Source of the DNA: Luteimonas saliphila
Lineage (GTDB): Bacteria; Pseudomonadota; Gammaproteobacteria; Xanthomonadales; Xanthomonadaceae
Assembly: GCF_016774335.1 (NCBI RefSeq)
Contig: NZ_JAETWA010000045.1
Coordinates: 1 to 64,000 of the forward strand
Length of the DNA stretch: 64,000 nucleotides
Reading direction: 5' to 3'
The notes under the pieces are model-generated. The model worked only from the letters and a program-made list of their open reading frames with translations, had not been told where the DNA came from and did no database searches. Made by a program: the position numbers and the translations under genes. Of this stretch, positions 15,011 to 25,159 are shown one piece after another. The number at the start of each line of letters is the position of its first letter. Position 1 is the first letter of the stretch.

Positions 15011-16348
15011 ATGCCGACCAACGCCCCGTCCATCCAGACTTCGCTGCGGATCATCCCGCGCGACCAGCACTCCATTTCGCGCAAGGGCATCAGCCCGAAC
15101 GCCCTGCGCGTGCTCTACCGCCTGCACGAGGCCGGCCATCGCGCCTGCCTGGTGGGCGGCGCGGTCCGCGACCTGCTCGCCGGCCTGGAACCCAAGGACT
15201 TCGACGTCGCCACCGACGCGACGCCAGAGGAGGTCAGGCACCTGTTCCGCAACTGCCGGCTGATCGGCCGGCGCTTCCGGCTCGCCCACGTGGTCTTCGG
15301 GCGCGAGGTCATCGAGGTCGCGACCTTCCGCGCCAACATCGACGACGGCAGCGGCGATCGCCAGGTGCACGATGACGGCCGGCTGCTGCGCGACAACGTC
15401 TACGGCACGATCGAGGACGACGCGGTCCGCCGCGACTTCACCGCCAACGCGCTGTACTACGACATCGCCGATTTCTCGGTGCGCGACTACGTCGGCGGCT
15501 TCGAGGACGTGAACAACCGCGTGCTGCGGCTGATCGGCGATCCGGAAACGCGCTATCGCGAGGATTCGGTGCGGATGCTGCGCGCGATCCGGCTCGCCGC
15601 CAAGCTCGACTTCGGGATCGCGCCCGACACCGCCGCCCCGCTGCCGGGGCTGGCGCCGCTGCTGGCGGAGGCGGCGCCGGCGCGGCTGTTCGAGGAATGC
15701 CTGAAGATGTTCCTGTCCGGGCATGCGGTGGCGAGCTTCGAAGGCCTGGAGCGGCACGGCCTGCTGTCCGCGCTGTTCCCGGAAACCGCCGCGGCGCTCG
15801 CCGCCAACCGCAGCGGCGCGCTGCGGCAGATGCTGCTCGAAGGGCTGCGCGGGACCGACAGGCGGGTGGCGATCGACGAGCCGGTGTCGCCGGCGTTCCT
15901 GTTCGCGGTGCTGCTGTGGCCGGCCTATTGCCGCTCGCTGATGGCGCTGCAGGCGCAGGGCCTGAACACGGTGGAGGCCGAGCGCCGCGCCGCCGACCGC
16001 GTCACCCTGCACCAGCTCGACACGATCGCGCTGCCGCGCCGGTTCTCGCTGCCGATGCAGGAGATCTGGCTGATGCAGTCGAGGTTCTCGCAGCGCCAGC
16101 GCAAGCGGGTGGTGCGGACCCTGTCGCATCCGCGGTTCCGCGCCGCGTTCGACTTCCTGGTGCTGCGCCGCGCGGCGTCGCCCGCGCACGAGGAGGACAT
16201 CGCCTTCTGGCAGGAGGCGCAGCGGAACCCGGATACGGCGATCGCTCACCATCCCGCGGTCGAGTCCGGGGCTGCGGACGGGGACTCCGCGGACGCGCCG
16301 CGCAAGCGTCGGCGCCGGCGTCGGCGCAGCCACGCCGCCGGCGAATGA
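15011..16348 (+). CDS. pcnB: Poly(A) polymerase I
   Basis: Adds 3' poly(A) tails to RNA to promote decay. The product is 445 residues. The class II nucleotidyltransferase head has CLVGGAVRDLLAGLEPKDFDVATDA (two parts: GGAVRD loop and the catalytic DFD near residue 60), followed by RRFRLAHVVFG and RRDFTANALYYD. The later YREDSVRMLRAIRLAAKL is shared with CCA-adding enzymes, but the gene order (pcnB-folK-panB-panC) and the basic C-terminal tail (KRRRRRRR) favour poly(A) polymerase. Its stop overlaps the folK start (ATGA), so translation is coupled. Confidence 0.94.
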   Translation: MPTNAPSIQTSLRIIPRDQHSISRKGISPNALRVLYRLHEAGHRACLVGGAVRDLLAGLEPKDFDVATDATPEEVRHLFRNCRLIGRRFRLAHVVFGREVIEVATFRANIDDGSGDRQVHDDGRLLRDNVYGTIEDDAVRRDFTANALYYDIADFSVRDYVGGFEDVNNRVLRLIGDPETRYREDSVRMLRAIRLAAKLDFGIAPDTAAPLPGLAPLLAEAAPARLFEECLKMFLSGHAVASFEGLERHGLLSALFPETAAALAANRSGALRQMLLEGLRGTDRRVAIDEPVSPAFLFAVLLWPAYCRSLMALQAQGLNTVEAERRAADRVTLHQLDTIALPRRFSLPMQEIWLMQSRFSQRQRKRVVRTLSHPRFRAAFDFLVLRRAASPAHEEDIAFWQEAQRNPDTAIAHHPAVESGAADGDSADAPRKRRRRRRRSHAAGE

Positions 16349-16842
16349 GGCCGGTGGTGGCGTGCGTGGGCCTCGGCGGCAACGTCGGCGAGGTCGCGCA
16401 GGCCATGGCCGGGGCGCTGTCGGCGCTCGATGGAGTGCCGCAGACGCACCTGGTCGGGGCCTCGCGGATCTACCGGACGCCGGCCTGGGGCCGGCGCGAT
16501 CAGCCCGATTTCCTCAATGCGGCGGCCACGGTCGAGACCACGCTGCCCGCGCGCGCGCTGCTCGATGCGCTGCTGGAGATCGAGCGCCGCTTCGGTCGCG
16601 AGCGAACGGCGGACGGCAGCGACCGCTGGGGTCCGCGTACGCTCGACCTCGACCTGCTGCTGTACGGCGACGCGGTGCTCGACGAACCGGGCCTGCGCGT
16701 GCCGCATCCGCACCTGCACGAGCGCGCGTTCGCGCTGCTGCCGCTGGCGGAAATCGCGCCGCGGGCGGCGATCCCCGGGCGCGGCAGCGTCGCCGATGTG
16801 CTGGCGGCATTGGATGCCGGCGGCATCGAGGCGATACCCTAG
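16345..16842 (+). CDS. folK: HPPK, folate biosynthesis pyrophosphokinase
   Basis: Transfers pyrophosphate from ATP to 6-hydroxymethyl-7,8-dihydropterin. The 165-residue product has the N-terminal [12 protein letters not shown], the [11 protein letters not shown] motif, and the signature [16 protein letters not shown], followed by the [20 protein letters not shown] segment typical of the family. The ATG at 16345 overlaps the pcnB stop codon by 4 nt. The stop is 4 bp before the panB ATG, so pcnB-folk-panB-panC form one tight cluster that joins folate and pantothenate synthesis, an order known from Pseudomonas and Xanthomonas. Confidence 0.96.
   Translation: MRPVVACVGLGGNVGEVAQAMAGALSALDGVPQTHLVGASRIYRTPAWGRRDQPDFLNAAATVETTLPARALLDALLEIERRFGRERTADGSDRWGPRTLDLDLLLYGDAVLDEPGLRVPHPHLHERAFALLPLAEIAPRAAIPGRGSVADVLAALDAGGIEAIP
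16835..16840 (+). promoter_or_regulatory. Candidate internal -10 (TACCCT) immediately before panB
   Basis: TACCCT in the context GCGATACCCTAGGCGC lies at the very end of folK, with six bases between it and the panB ATG. This is the spacing expected for a leaderless transcript. The hexamer is weaker than those at nnr, mutL and fimV. Confidence 0.3.
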
Positions 16843-16846
16843 GCGC

Positions 16847-17665
16847 ATGAGCAACACTGCCCCCGCCAAGCCCCTCACCGTGCCCGACCTGGCGCAGGCG
16901 CGTCGCGCCGGCCGCCGCCTGGCGATGCTGACCGCGTACGACGCCGGCTTCGCCCGGGTCCTGGACGCCAGCGGTGTCGACCTCGTGCTGGTCGGCGATT
17001 CGCTGGGCATGGTGGTGCAGGGCCACGATTCGACATTGCCGGTCAGCGTCGACGATGTCGCCTACCACGTGCGCGCGGTGGCCAGCGGCCTGTGCCGGGC
17101 GCTGCTCGTGGCCGACCTGCCGTTCCAGTCGGACGCCACACCCGAGCGCGCGCTGGACGCCGCGACCCGGCTGCTGCAGTCCGGCGCGGGCATGGTCAAG
17201 CTCGAGGGGGCCGCCCCGCACAAGCTGGCCGCGATCCGATTCCTCGCCGCGCGCGAGATCCCCGTGTCCGCGCACCTCGGCCTCACCCCGCAGTCGGTTC
17301 TGCGATTCGGCGGCTACAAGGTACAGGGGCGCGAGGCCGACGCCGCGGAGCGGTTGCGCGTGGATGCGCTCGCGGTGGCCGAGGCCGGCGCCTCGCTGCT
17401 GGTGCTCGAATGCGTACCGTCGGCGCTTGCGGCCGAGATCACCCAGGTCTCGCCGATCCCGACCATCGGCATCGGCGCCGGCCCGCAATGCGACGGGCAG
17501 GTGCTGGTGCTGCACGACATGCTCGGGCTCGACAGTGGTCATCGCCGGCCGAAGTTCGTCAAGGATTTCCTCGCCGAAGGCGGATCGGTCGCCGGTGCGG
17601 TGCGCGCCTATGTCGAGGCGGTGCGCGAGGGGCACTTTCCCGGCCCCGAACACGCCTACGACTGA
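16847..17665 (+). CDS. panB: 3-methyl-2-oxobutanoate hydroxymethyltransferase
   Basis: First step of pantothenate synthesis: adds a hydroxymethyl group from 5,10-methylene-THF to alpha-ketoisovalerate, giving ketopantoate. The 272-residue length is normal. The metal and substrate site motifs are visible: [38 protein letters not shown] (split here), [10 protein letters not shown], and [11 protein letters not shown]; the catalytic Glu lies in [10 protein letters not shown]. No good ribosome-binding site precedes the ATG; it may depend on coupling to folK or on a leaderless start. panC follows after 13 bp. Confidence 0.96.
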   Translation: MSNTAPAKPLTVPDLAQARRAGRRLAMLTAYDAGFARVLDASGVDLVLVGDSLGMVVQGHDSTLPVSVDDVAYHVRAVASGLCRALLVADLPFQSDATPERALDAATRLLQSGAGMVKLEGAAPHKLAAIRFLAAREIPVSAHLGLTPQSVLRFGGYKVQGREADAAERLRVDALAVAEAGASLLVLECVPSALAAEITQVSPIPTIGIGAGPQCDGQVLVLHDMLGLDSGHRRPKFVKDFLAEGGSVAGAVRAYVEAVREGHFPGPEHAYD

Positions 17666-17678
17666 GCGCGGGAACGGC

Positions 17679-18536
17679 ATGATCGAAACCCTCGGCGAAC
17701 TCGGCGTCCTGCGCGCGCGCGTGGCGGGCTGGAAGCGCGACGGCCTGCGCGTGGGTTTCGTGCCGACGATGGGCAACCTCCACGCCGGGCACTTCTCCCT
17801 GGTGCGCCTGGCCCGGCAGCACGCCGACCGGGTGGTCGCCAGCGTGTTCGTCAATCCCACCCAGTTCGGGCCGAACGAGGACTACGCACGCTATCCGCGC
17901 ACGCCGGAGCACGATGCCGCCGGACTCGCGGCCGCCGGCTGCGACCTGCTGTGGCTGCCGACGGTGGAGACGATGTATCCCTACGGTGCCGACCGGGCCG
18001 TGCACATGCGCGTGCCCGGCATCACCGACGTGCTCGACGGCGCCCATCGCCCCGGGCACTTCGATGGCGTGGCGACGGTGGTCTCGCGCCTGTTCAACCA
18101 GGTGCAACCGGACCTGGCCGCGTTCGGACGCAAGGATTACCAGCAACTGGCGGTGATCCGCTACCTGGTCCGCGACCTCGCGTTCCCGGTCGAACTGCTT
18201 GCGGGTGAAACCGAGCGCGAGGCCGACGGGTTGGCGATGAGTTCGCGCAACCAGTACCTGGATGCGGCGCAGCGCGCGGTCGCGCCGGAGATCTACCGCG
18301 CGCTGCTGGCGATGCGCGACGCCGCGCTGGCGGGCAGGGAGATGGCCGAGGTCGAGGCGGAAGCGTTGCAGCGCTTGCAACGCCACGGATTCGATGTCGA
18401 CTACGCGCAGGTGCGGCGTGCGGACCTGTCCGACGCGGGCGCCACCGCAACCGCCGGGCCGCACGTGGCGCTGGTCGCCGCACGCCTGGGCGGGACGCGG
18501 CTGATCGACAACCTCGAGTTCGCCATCGGCGCTTGA
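17679..18536 (+). CDS. panC: Pantothenate synthetase
   Basis: Condenses pantoate with beta-alanine using ATP. The 285-residue protein has the adenylate-forming motif FVPTMGNLHAGHFSLVRLA (HxGH near residue 35), SVFVNPTQFGPNEDYARYPR (in two parts), FGRKDYQQL, and the KMSKS-like SSRNQYLD. The start at 17679 follows GGAA with short spacing. The gene that usually comes next in relatives, panD (aspartate decarboxylase, source of beta-alanine), is not here: only 173 non-coding bases separate panC from pgi. Beta-alanine must come from elsewhere in the genome or from outside. Confidence 0.96.
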   Translation: MIETLGELGVLRARVAGWKRDGLRVGFVPTMGNLHAGHFSLVRLARQHADRVVASVFVNPTQFGPNEDYARYPRTPEHDAAGLAAAGCDLLWLPTVETMYPYGADRAVHMRVPGITDVLDGAHRPGHFDGVATVVSRLFNQVQPDLAAFGRKDYQQLAVIRYLVRDLAFPVELLAGETEREADGLAMSSRNQYLDAAQRAVAPEIYRALLAMRDAALAGREMAEVEAEALQRLQRHGFDVDYAQVRRADLSDAGATATAGPHVALVAARLGGTRLIDNLEFAIGA

Positions 18537-18575
18537 GCTTGTTTTCCGCTTGCCAGCGCGGATACCGATCGATCC

Positions 18576-18581
18576 TATACT
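18576..18581 (+). promoter_or_regulatory. Candidate -10 (TATACT) for pgi
   Basis: TATACT lies 128 bp before the pgi ATG, with a TTGCCA at 18550-18555. The spacing between them is 20 bp, longer than ideal. It is the only strong -10 match in the panC-pgi gap. Confidence 0.4.
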
Positions 18582-18709
18582 TCGCATCCACGGATTGGGG
18601 CCGTTGCGTCGGGCGCAGGCCCGGGTGCATGACCCGCATCGGCACGCGTGTCGTATGCCTCGCGCCGCGTTCCAATCCCGATCCCCACCATTGAAACAGG
18701 CACTCGACC

Positions 18710-20227
18710 ATGTCGGACTTCGCGACCCTTCGTTCCCACGCCACGCGCCTCGCGGACACTCCGGTCGCGCGGTTGCTGCAGGAGGATCCCGGGCGTGCGA
18801 AAGCCCTCGCGCTGCGGGTCGGCCCGCTGTACGCCAACTTCGCGCGCCAGCGCTTCGATGCGCAGACGCTCGACGCGCTGTTCGCGCTCGCCGACGACGC
18901 GGGCTTCGCACCCGCGATGCGCCGCCTGCTCGATGGCGAGACCGTCAACGTCACCGAGGGTCGTGCCGCATTGCACACCGCCCTGCGTGGCGCCTCGTCG
19001 GACGCGTCATTCGCACGCGAATGCGTCGCGCAGGCGGCCGCTGCGCGCAAGGCAATGGCGGAGATGATCCAACACCTCGCCGCCACCGAAGTCACCGACA
19101 TCGTCAGTGTCGGGATCGGCGGTTCCGACCTCGGTCCGCGACTGGTCGCCGACGCGCTCGCCCTCCCGGGGGCGCGCTTCCGCGTGCATTTCCTGTCGAA
19201 CGTCGACGGTAATGCCGCGCGGCGCACGCTGGCCGGGCTGGATCCGGCGAAGACCGCGGCGATCCTGATCTCCAAGACCTTCGGCACCCAGGAGACCCTG
19301 CTCAACGGCGGCATCGTGCGCGACTGGCTCGGCGAGGCGGCGGGACTGGACGGCGGGCGCGTGTACGGCGTGAGCGCGAACGTCGAGCGTGCCGCCGCAT
19401 TCGGCATCGCCGCGGAGCGGATCCTGCCGATGTGGGACTGGGTCGGCGGCCGCTACTCGCTGTGGTCGGCGGTGGGCTTCCCGATCGCGCTGGCGATCGG
19501 CATGGCGCGCTTCGAGGAACTGCTCGCGGGCGCCGCGGAGATCGACGCGCACGCGGCAAGCGCCACGCCGCGCGAAAACCTGGTGTTCCTGCACGCCCTG
19601 ACCGCGCTGTGGAACCGCAACGCGCTCGGCCTGGCGACGCAGGCGGTGCTGCCCTACGACGAGCGCCTGAAGCTGCTGCCGAACTACCTGCAGCAGCTGG
19701 TGATGGAAAGCCTCGGCAAGTCGGCGCGGCTCGACGGCACACCACTCCAGGAAGATACCGTCCCGGTGTGGTGGGGCGGTCCCGGCACCGATACCCAGCA
19801 CAGCTTCTTCCAGGCGCTGCACCAGGGTACCCAGGTCGTGCCGGCCGATTTCATCGGCGTGGTCCGTAGCGACGACGGTTACGCACAGAACCATCGTGCG
19901 CTGCTGGCCAACCTGCTGGCCCAGACCCAGGCGCTGGCGAACGGCCAGGCCAGCGACGATCCGCACCGCGCCTACGCCGGCAACCGGCCGAGCACGCTGA
20001 TCCTGCTCGACGCGCTGACTCCGCATGCGCTCGGGGCGCTGGTTGCGCTGTACGAGCACAGCGTCTACCTGCAGTCGGTGGCCTGGGGCATCAATGCCTT
20101 CGACCAGTTCGGCGTCGAACTGGGCAAGCAGGTGGCGAACACGCTGCTGCCGGCGCTGGAGGGCAAGGCACGTGCGGACGATCCGGTGACGCAGGTGCTC
20201 CTGGACGAGATCTCCGCGCGCGGTTGA
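18710..20227 (+). CDS. pgi: Glucose-6-phosphate isomerase
   Basis: Interconverts glucose 6-phosphate and fructose 6-phosphate. The 505-residue product has the family blocks [17 protein letters not shown] (sugar phosphate binding), [33 protein letters not shown], and [15 protein letters not shown] with the catalytic Glu; the later [18 protein letters not shown] and the C-terminal QFGVELGKQ with the catalytic Lys complete the active site. It is slightly shorter than E. coli Pgi (549). Cytoplasmic and apparently monocistronic, facing queG tail to tail. Confidence 0.97.
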   Translation: MSDFATLRSHATRLADTPVARLLQEDPGRAKALALRVGPLYANFARQRFDAQTLDALFALADDAGFAPAMRRLLDGETVNVTEGRAALHTALRGASSDASFARECVAQAAAARKAMAEMIQHLAATEVTDIVSVGIGGSDLGPRLVADALALPGARFRVHFLSNVDGNAARRTLAGLDPAKTAAILISKTFGTQETLLNGGIVRDWLGEAAGLDGGRVYGVSANVERAAAFGIAAERILPMWDWVGGRYSLWSAVGFPIALAIGMARFEELLAGAAEIDAHAASATPRENLVFLHALTALWNRNALGLATQAVLPYDERLKLLPNYLQQLVMESLGKSARLDGTPLQEDTVPVWWGGPGTDTQHSFFQALHQGTQVVPADFIGVVRSDDGYAQNHRALLANLLAQTQALANGQASDDPHRAYAGNRPSTLILLDALTPHALGALVALYEHSVYLQSVAWGINAFDQFGVELGKQVANTLLPALEGKARADDPVTQVLLDEISARG

Positions 20228-20288
20228 GGCTGCCCGCGCCGGACCGCGACGCGCTGGATTGCGAGTCGCGCCGAGCCGCCTTCCCACT

Positions 20289-20316
20289 GTCATTCCGAGC
20301 GCAGCGAGGAATCTGC
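20289..20316. repeat. Intergenic repeat of the GTCATTCCGAGCG type
   Basis: The 28-bp stretch begins GTCATTCCGAGCGCAGCGAG and forms an imperfect hairpin (ATTCC/GGAAT ends). Sequences of this type occur widely as short intergenic repeats. It lies between the convergent ends of pgi and queG. Confidence 0.5.
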
Positions 20317-20355
20317 GAATGGCCCCGCGCGGGCGCGATCCGGTTTTCCCCTCAC

Positions 20356-21462
<1,107 letters not shown>

Positions 21463-21468
21463 GGTCGA

Positions 21469-21478
21469 AGTATAGAAT
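21469..21478. promoter_or_regulatory. Overlapping back-to-back -10 elements of queG and nnr
   Basis: The decamer AGTATAGAAT contains TATACT on the minus strand (21469-21474) and TAGAAT on the plus strand (21473-21478), sharing two bases. Each is followed by six or seven bases and then the start codon (GTG at 21462, ATG at 21486). Both mRNAs should therefore begin at or next to their start codons, and RNA polymerase cannot occupy both -10 sites at once. Confidence 0.65.
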
Positions 21479-21485
21479 CCGGGCG

Positions 21486-22988
21486 ATGGACGCCGTTTCC
21501 AGTGCCAACGCCCGGGGGACGCCGCTGTACGACGGCGCCGCGCTGCGCGCGCTCGAGGCGGAGATGGCCGCGCGGCTCGGCGACGGGTTCGCGCTGATGG
21601 CGCGCGCCGGGCAGGCGGCCTGGCGCGAACTGCTGGCGCGCTGGCCGGACGTACAGCGCATCGTCGTGGTCTGTGGTCCGGGCAACAACGGCGGCGACGG
21701 CTATGAACTGTGCCGGCTCGCGCACCAGTCCGGGCGCGATGCGCGCGTGCTGCGCATCGAGGCGCACGCACCGCGCAGCGAGCTCGCGCAGCGCGCCTGC
21801 GAGGCCTATCGCGAGGCCGGCGGGCGGATCAAGGCATTCAGCGACGGCTTCGGCCGCGCGCAGCTGGTGGTCGACGCGCTGTTCGGCATCGGGCTTTCAC
21901 GCGAACCGGACGCGGATGCGGCGCGGATCATCGACGCGATCAACGCCTCCGGCCTGCCGGTGTTCTCGCTGGACGTACCGAGCGGGTTGGATGCGGACCG
22001 GGGCAGCGCCCCCGGGCGTGTAGTCCATGCGACGCATACGTTGCAACTGCTCGCACCGCACGCCGGGCTCTACACAGGCGCCGCCGCCCGCTGCGCCGGC
22101 ACCCTGGGGCTGGCCACGCTCGAGGCCGACGACGCGCTCGCCGATGCGCCGGTGATGGCCTACCGGCTGGACCGGGACGACCTGCCCGGCTGGATCGCGC
22201 CGCGGGCGCGCGATGCGCACAAGGGCGACAACGGGCACGTGCTGTGCGTCGGCGGCGACACCGGCAAGGGTGGCGCCGTCATCCTGGCGGCGGAGGCGGC
22301 CCTGCGCTGCGGGGCGGGACTGGCGAGCGTGGCGACGCGGCCGGTTCACGTGCCTGCGCTGCTGGCGCGCCGTCCCGAGGCCATGGTCCACGGCATCGAA
22401 CCCGGCGGCTCGCTGCAACCGTTGCTGGCGCTGGCGGACGTGATCGCGCTGGGGCCCGGGCTCGGGCAGGGCGAGTGGGGTGCCGCGCTCTACGAACAGG
22501 CGCTTGCGGCCGCGATACCGCTGGTGCTCGACGCCGATGCGCTCAACCTGCTGGCGCGGCGCACCCGCGTGTTGCCTGCCGGCACCATCCTCACCCCGCA
22601 CCCGGGGGAGGCGGCACGCCTGCTCGGTTTCACCGCCGCCGAGGTGCAGGCGAACCGATTCGCGGCGGCGCGGCTGCTGGCGGAGATGTTCGGCTGCGTG
22701 GTCGTGCTCAAGGGCGCGGGCACGCTGGTCGCGGCGCCCGAGCAGGTGCCGCGGGTGATCGCGGCCGGAAACCCCGGCATGGCCGTGGGTGGGATGGGCG
22801 ACCTGCTCACCGGTTGCATCGCCGCGCTGCGCGCGCAGGGTTTCCCGGCGTTCGCGTCCGCCTGCTGCGGCGCGCTGCTGCACGGTATCGCTGGCGACGC
22901 CGCCGCCCAGGTCGGCGAGCGCGGCCTGCTGCCGTCCGACCTGCTCGACCCGCTGCGCACCTGGGCGAACGGCGGGCCGCCGGCGTGA
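21486..22988 (+). CDS. nnr: Bifunctional NAD(P)HX epimerase/dehydratase
   Basis: Repairs damaged, hydrated NAD(P)H. The 500-residue protein fuses two domains. Residues 1-210 are the epimerase (YjeF_N), with VVCGPGNNGGDGYELCRLA and VVDALFGIGL...FSLDVPSGLDADRG. The rest is the ADP-dependent dehydratase of the ribokinase fold: GHVLCVGGDTGKGGAVILAA (in two parts), LDADALNLLARR, ILTPHPGEAARLLG, and the catalytic GNPGMAVGGMGDLLTG near residue 430. Predicted leaderless mRNA (TAGAAT seven bases before the ATG, no ribosome-binding site possible). Its stop overlaps the tsaE GTG start. Confidence 0.96.
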   Translation: MDAVSSANARGTPLYDGAALRALEAEMAARLGDGFALMARAGQAAWRELLARWPDVQRIVVVCGPGNNGGDGYELCRLAHQSGRDARVLRIEAHAPRSELAQRACEAYREAGGRIKAFSDGFGRAQLVVDALFGIGLSREPDADAARIIDAINASGLPVFSLDVPSGLDADRGSAPGRVVHATHTLQLLAPHAGLYTGAAARCAGTLGLATLEADDALADAPVMAYRLDRDDLPGWIAPRARDAHKGDNGHVLCVGGDTGKGGAVILAAEAALRCGAGLASVATRPVHVPALLARRPEAMVHGIEPGGSLQPLLALADVIALGPGLGQGEWGAALYEQALAAAIPLVLDADALNLLARRTRVLPAGTILTPHPGEAARLLGFTAAEVQANRFAAARLLAEMFGCVVVLKGAGTLVAAPEQVPRVIAAGNPGMAVGGMGDLLTGCIAALRAQGFPAFASACCGALLHGIAGDAAAQVGERGLLPSDLLDPLRTWANGGPPA

Positions 22989-23473
22989 GGCCGGTGTTCC
23001 TAGCGGACGAGGGCGCGACCCGCGCGCTGGCCGTCCGGCTCGCGCGGACGGCGCCGGAGCGGGCCGTGGTCTACCTGCACGGCGACCTGGGCGCGGGCAA
23101 GTCGACCCTCGCGCGCGCCTGGCTGCGCGAACTGGGCGTGACCGGCACCGTGCGCAGCCCCACCTACACCCTGCTCGAACGCTATCCGCTGCCGCGCGGC
23201 GGCGAGGCGCTGCACCTCGACCTGTACCGCATCGGCGATGCGGGCGAGCTCGAGTTCCTCGCCCTGGACGACGCCCTCGACGCGCTGTGGCTGGTCGAAT
23301 GGCCCGATCGCGGCGCGGCCGGCCTGCCGCCGGCGGACCTGCACGTACGCCTCGCCATGGACGGGGACGGGCGGGGGGCGACCCTGGATGGCGGGAGCGG
23401 GGCGGGAGAGGCGTGGTTGCGGCGGCTGCGGGAAGTGGACGAGTTGCATCGGATATCTGAACCGAACCCATAG
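22985..23473 (+). CDS. tsaE: tRNA threonylcarbamoyladenosine ATPase TsaE
   Basis: P-loop ATPase of the complex (TsaB-TsaD-TsaE) that makes t6A37 in tRNAs reading ANN codons. The 162-residue product has Walker A in YLHGDLGAGKSTLARAWL, the TVRSPTYTLLERY segment with the conserved Thr/Ser, LHLDLYRI, and the Walker B-like WLVEWPDRG. Start codon GTG at 22985 overlaps the nnr stop (GTGA), so expression is coupled. The nnr-tsaE-amidase-mutL order is the same as the E. coli yjeF-tsaE-amiB-mutL block. Cytoplasmic. Confidence 0.96.
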   Translation: MRPVFLADEGATRALAVRLARTAPERAVVYLHGDLGAGKSTLARAWLRELGVTGTVRSPTYTLLERYPLPRGGEALHLDLYRIGDAGELEFLALDDALDALWLVEWPDRGAAGLPPADLHVRLAMDGDGRGATLDGGSGAGEAWLRRLREVDELHRISEPNP

Positions 23474-23547
23474 GAAAGGCGGGCAGGTGACCGATTTGAA
23501 AGGAAAAGTGCGTTGCAAATGGCGGGCATCAGTGATTGACTAGCCGC

Positions 23548-25119
23548 ATGCGCACGAGGGGGCAAAACGTCCAACAGATTCTGCTTGGCCTGGCGCTGCT
23601 TGCGGCGCTGGCCTGGAACCTGGCGTACGCGGCCGAAATCCAGGCGGTCCGGCTCGGCAGCGGACCCACCGGCACCCGTGCGGAGCTGCAGGTGGATCGC
23701 GAAGCGGGTTACAAGCTGATCAGCCTGCAGAAACCGCACCGGCTGGTGGTGGACCTGCCGGGAAGCCATCCCGCGGGCAAGCTCGCCTTGCCGCCTCCCT
23801 CAGGCGTGGTCAAGGCGGTCCGCAGCGGCCAGCCGGAGCCGGGCACCACCCGCATCGTGTTCGACCTCGCCGCACCGGTGGTGGCGCTGAAGCCCCGCTT
23901 CGAGGCAGACCCGCAGGGCGCGCGACTGGTGATCGAGTGGCCGGGCGACGAACACGGCGATCCGATTGCGCAGATCGCCGCCGCCACGGCGCAGCCCGTT
24001 CCCCCTGCGCCCGCCACCCCTACCCCCGCTGTGGCGGCGTCGGTCGTCGCCATGACGACGGCCGTGGCCACGTCCGAGCCGCCGGCCCACGATCCCGCGC
24101 TGGCGTCGGCCGCCGCGACCTCGCGCCTGGTCGCGGAACTGCGCGCCGCAGGTCAGGCCACCGGGGCCTCCGCATCTTCGAATCCGGCATCGCCGCCGCA
24201 ACCGCAGTCGACGAACGATCCGTCGTTGCCGCGAGCGATGCCGACTTCTCCGCCTTCGACCGCCCCGGCCGCGACCGTGGCGGCGGCCGTGACGCCCGCT
24301 TCCCCGCCGCCGCTCGCGACCGTGCCGCCACCGCCACCGCCGCGTGCCGTCGTCGCCGGCGGCACCCGGCCGCTGGTGATCGCGATCGACGCCGGCCACG
24401 GCGGCCAGGATCCCGGCGCGATCGGTCCCTCGGGCAAGCGCGAGAAGGACATCACGCTGGCGATCGCGCGCGAGCTCGCGCGCCAGGTCAACGCCACTCC
24501 CGGCCTGCGCGCCCATCTGGTGCGCGACCGCGACGTGTTCATCCCGTTGAACAACCGCGCCCGGATCGCGCGGCAGGCCAAGGCCGACATGTTCATCTCG
24601 ATCCACGCCGACGCCGCCGAGAACCGCAACGCCAAGGGCTCGTCGGTCTACGTGCTGTCGCTGCGCGGCGCGTCCTCGCAGCGTGCGCGCTGGCTGGCCG
24701 AGAAGGAGAACGCGGCCGACCTGATCGGCGGCGTGCGCGTCGCCTCCTCCGGCGACGCCGTGCTGACCAACGTGCTGCTCGACCTGACCCAGAGTGGGCA
24801 GTTGAAGGCCTCGGAAGACGCGGGCAACCACATCCTGGCCGGCCTCAAGCGCATCGGCAACAACCACAAGCCGCATATCGAACGCGCCAACTTCGCCGTG
24901 CTGCGCACCTCGGACATGCCGGCGATGCTGGTGGAAACCGCGTTCCTGTCCAACCCGGACGAGGAGAAGCGGCTGATGGACCCGAAGTTCCAGGGCACGG
25001 TGGCACGCGCGATCCTCGATGGCGTGCACACCTATTTCTCCAGCCAGCCCCCTCCGGGCACGCTGTACGCGGCGCGCGCCGCGGCCGATCGCGTCGCCAG
25101 TACCGGCGGCAGCCCGTAG
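23548..25119 (+). CDS. amiC: N-acetylmuramoyl-L-alanine amidase with AMIN domain
   Basis: Periplasmic zinc amidase that cuts septal peptidoglycan during cell separation. The 523-residue product has a signal peptide ([17 protein letters not shown]), an AMIN targeting domain (residues about 30-130), a long proline/alanine-rich linker (about 140-275), and the Amidase_3 catalytic domain. Zinc ligands are in [16 protein letters not shown] (His), the following [12 protein letters not shown] (Glu) and [11 protein letters not shown] (His); the catalytic Glu is in [15 protein letters not shown] chose the ATG at 23548 over a TTG at 23536. In E. coli the homologue at this position is AmiB, activated by EnvC; AmiB or AmiC naming is arbitrary here. 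Confidence 0.93.
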   Translation: MRTRGQNVQQILLGLALLAALAWNLAYAAEIQAVRLGSGPTGTRAELQVDREAGYKLISLQKPHRLVVDLPGSHPAGKLALPPPSGVVKAVRSGQPEPGTTRIVFDLAAPVVALKPRFEADPQGARLVIEWPGDEHGDPIAQIAAATAQPVPPAPATPTPAVAASVVAMTTAVATSEPPAHDPALASAAATSRLVAELRAAGQATGASASSNPASPPQPQSTNDPSLPRAMPTSPPSTAPAATVAAAVTPASPPPLATVPPPPPPRAVVAGGTRPLVIAIDAGHGGQDPGAIGPSGKREKDITLAIARELARQVNATPGLRAHLVRDRDVFIPLNNRARIARQAKADMFISIHADAAENRNAKGSSVYVLSLRGASSQRARWLAEKENAADLIGGVRVASSGDAVLTNVLLDLTQSGQLKASEDAGNHILAGLKRIGNNHKPHIERANFAVLRTSDMPAMLVETAFLSNPDEEKRLMDPKFQGTVARAILDGVHTYFSSQPPPGTLYAARAAADRVASTGGSP

Positions 25120-25147
25120 CGCCACGGCATCCCGTCGACCGCGCCGG

Positions 25148-25153
25148 TATCAT
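25148..25153 (+). promoter_or_regulatory. -10 element (TATCAT) immediately before mutL
   Basis: TATCAT is separated from the mutL GTG by six bases (GCGCGG). This is the spacing of a leaderless promoter. It lies in the 40-bp gap after the amidase gene. Confidence 0.5.
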
Positions 25154-25159
25154 GCGCGG

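Noticed and set aside
14488-15375. An open frame reading through the tRNA-Glu region into pcnB
   Set aside because: The segment PYGIRTRVLALRG is the antisense translation of the tRNA-Glu gene, a frequent false gene call.
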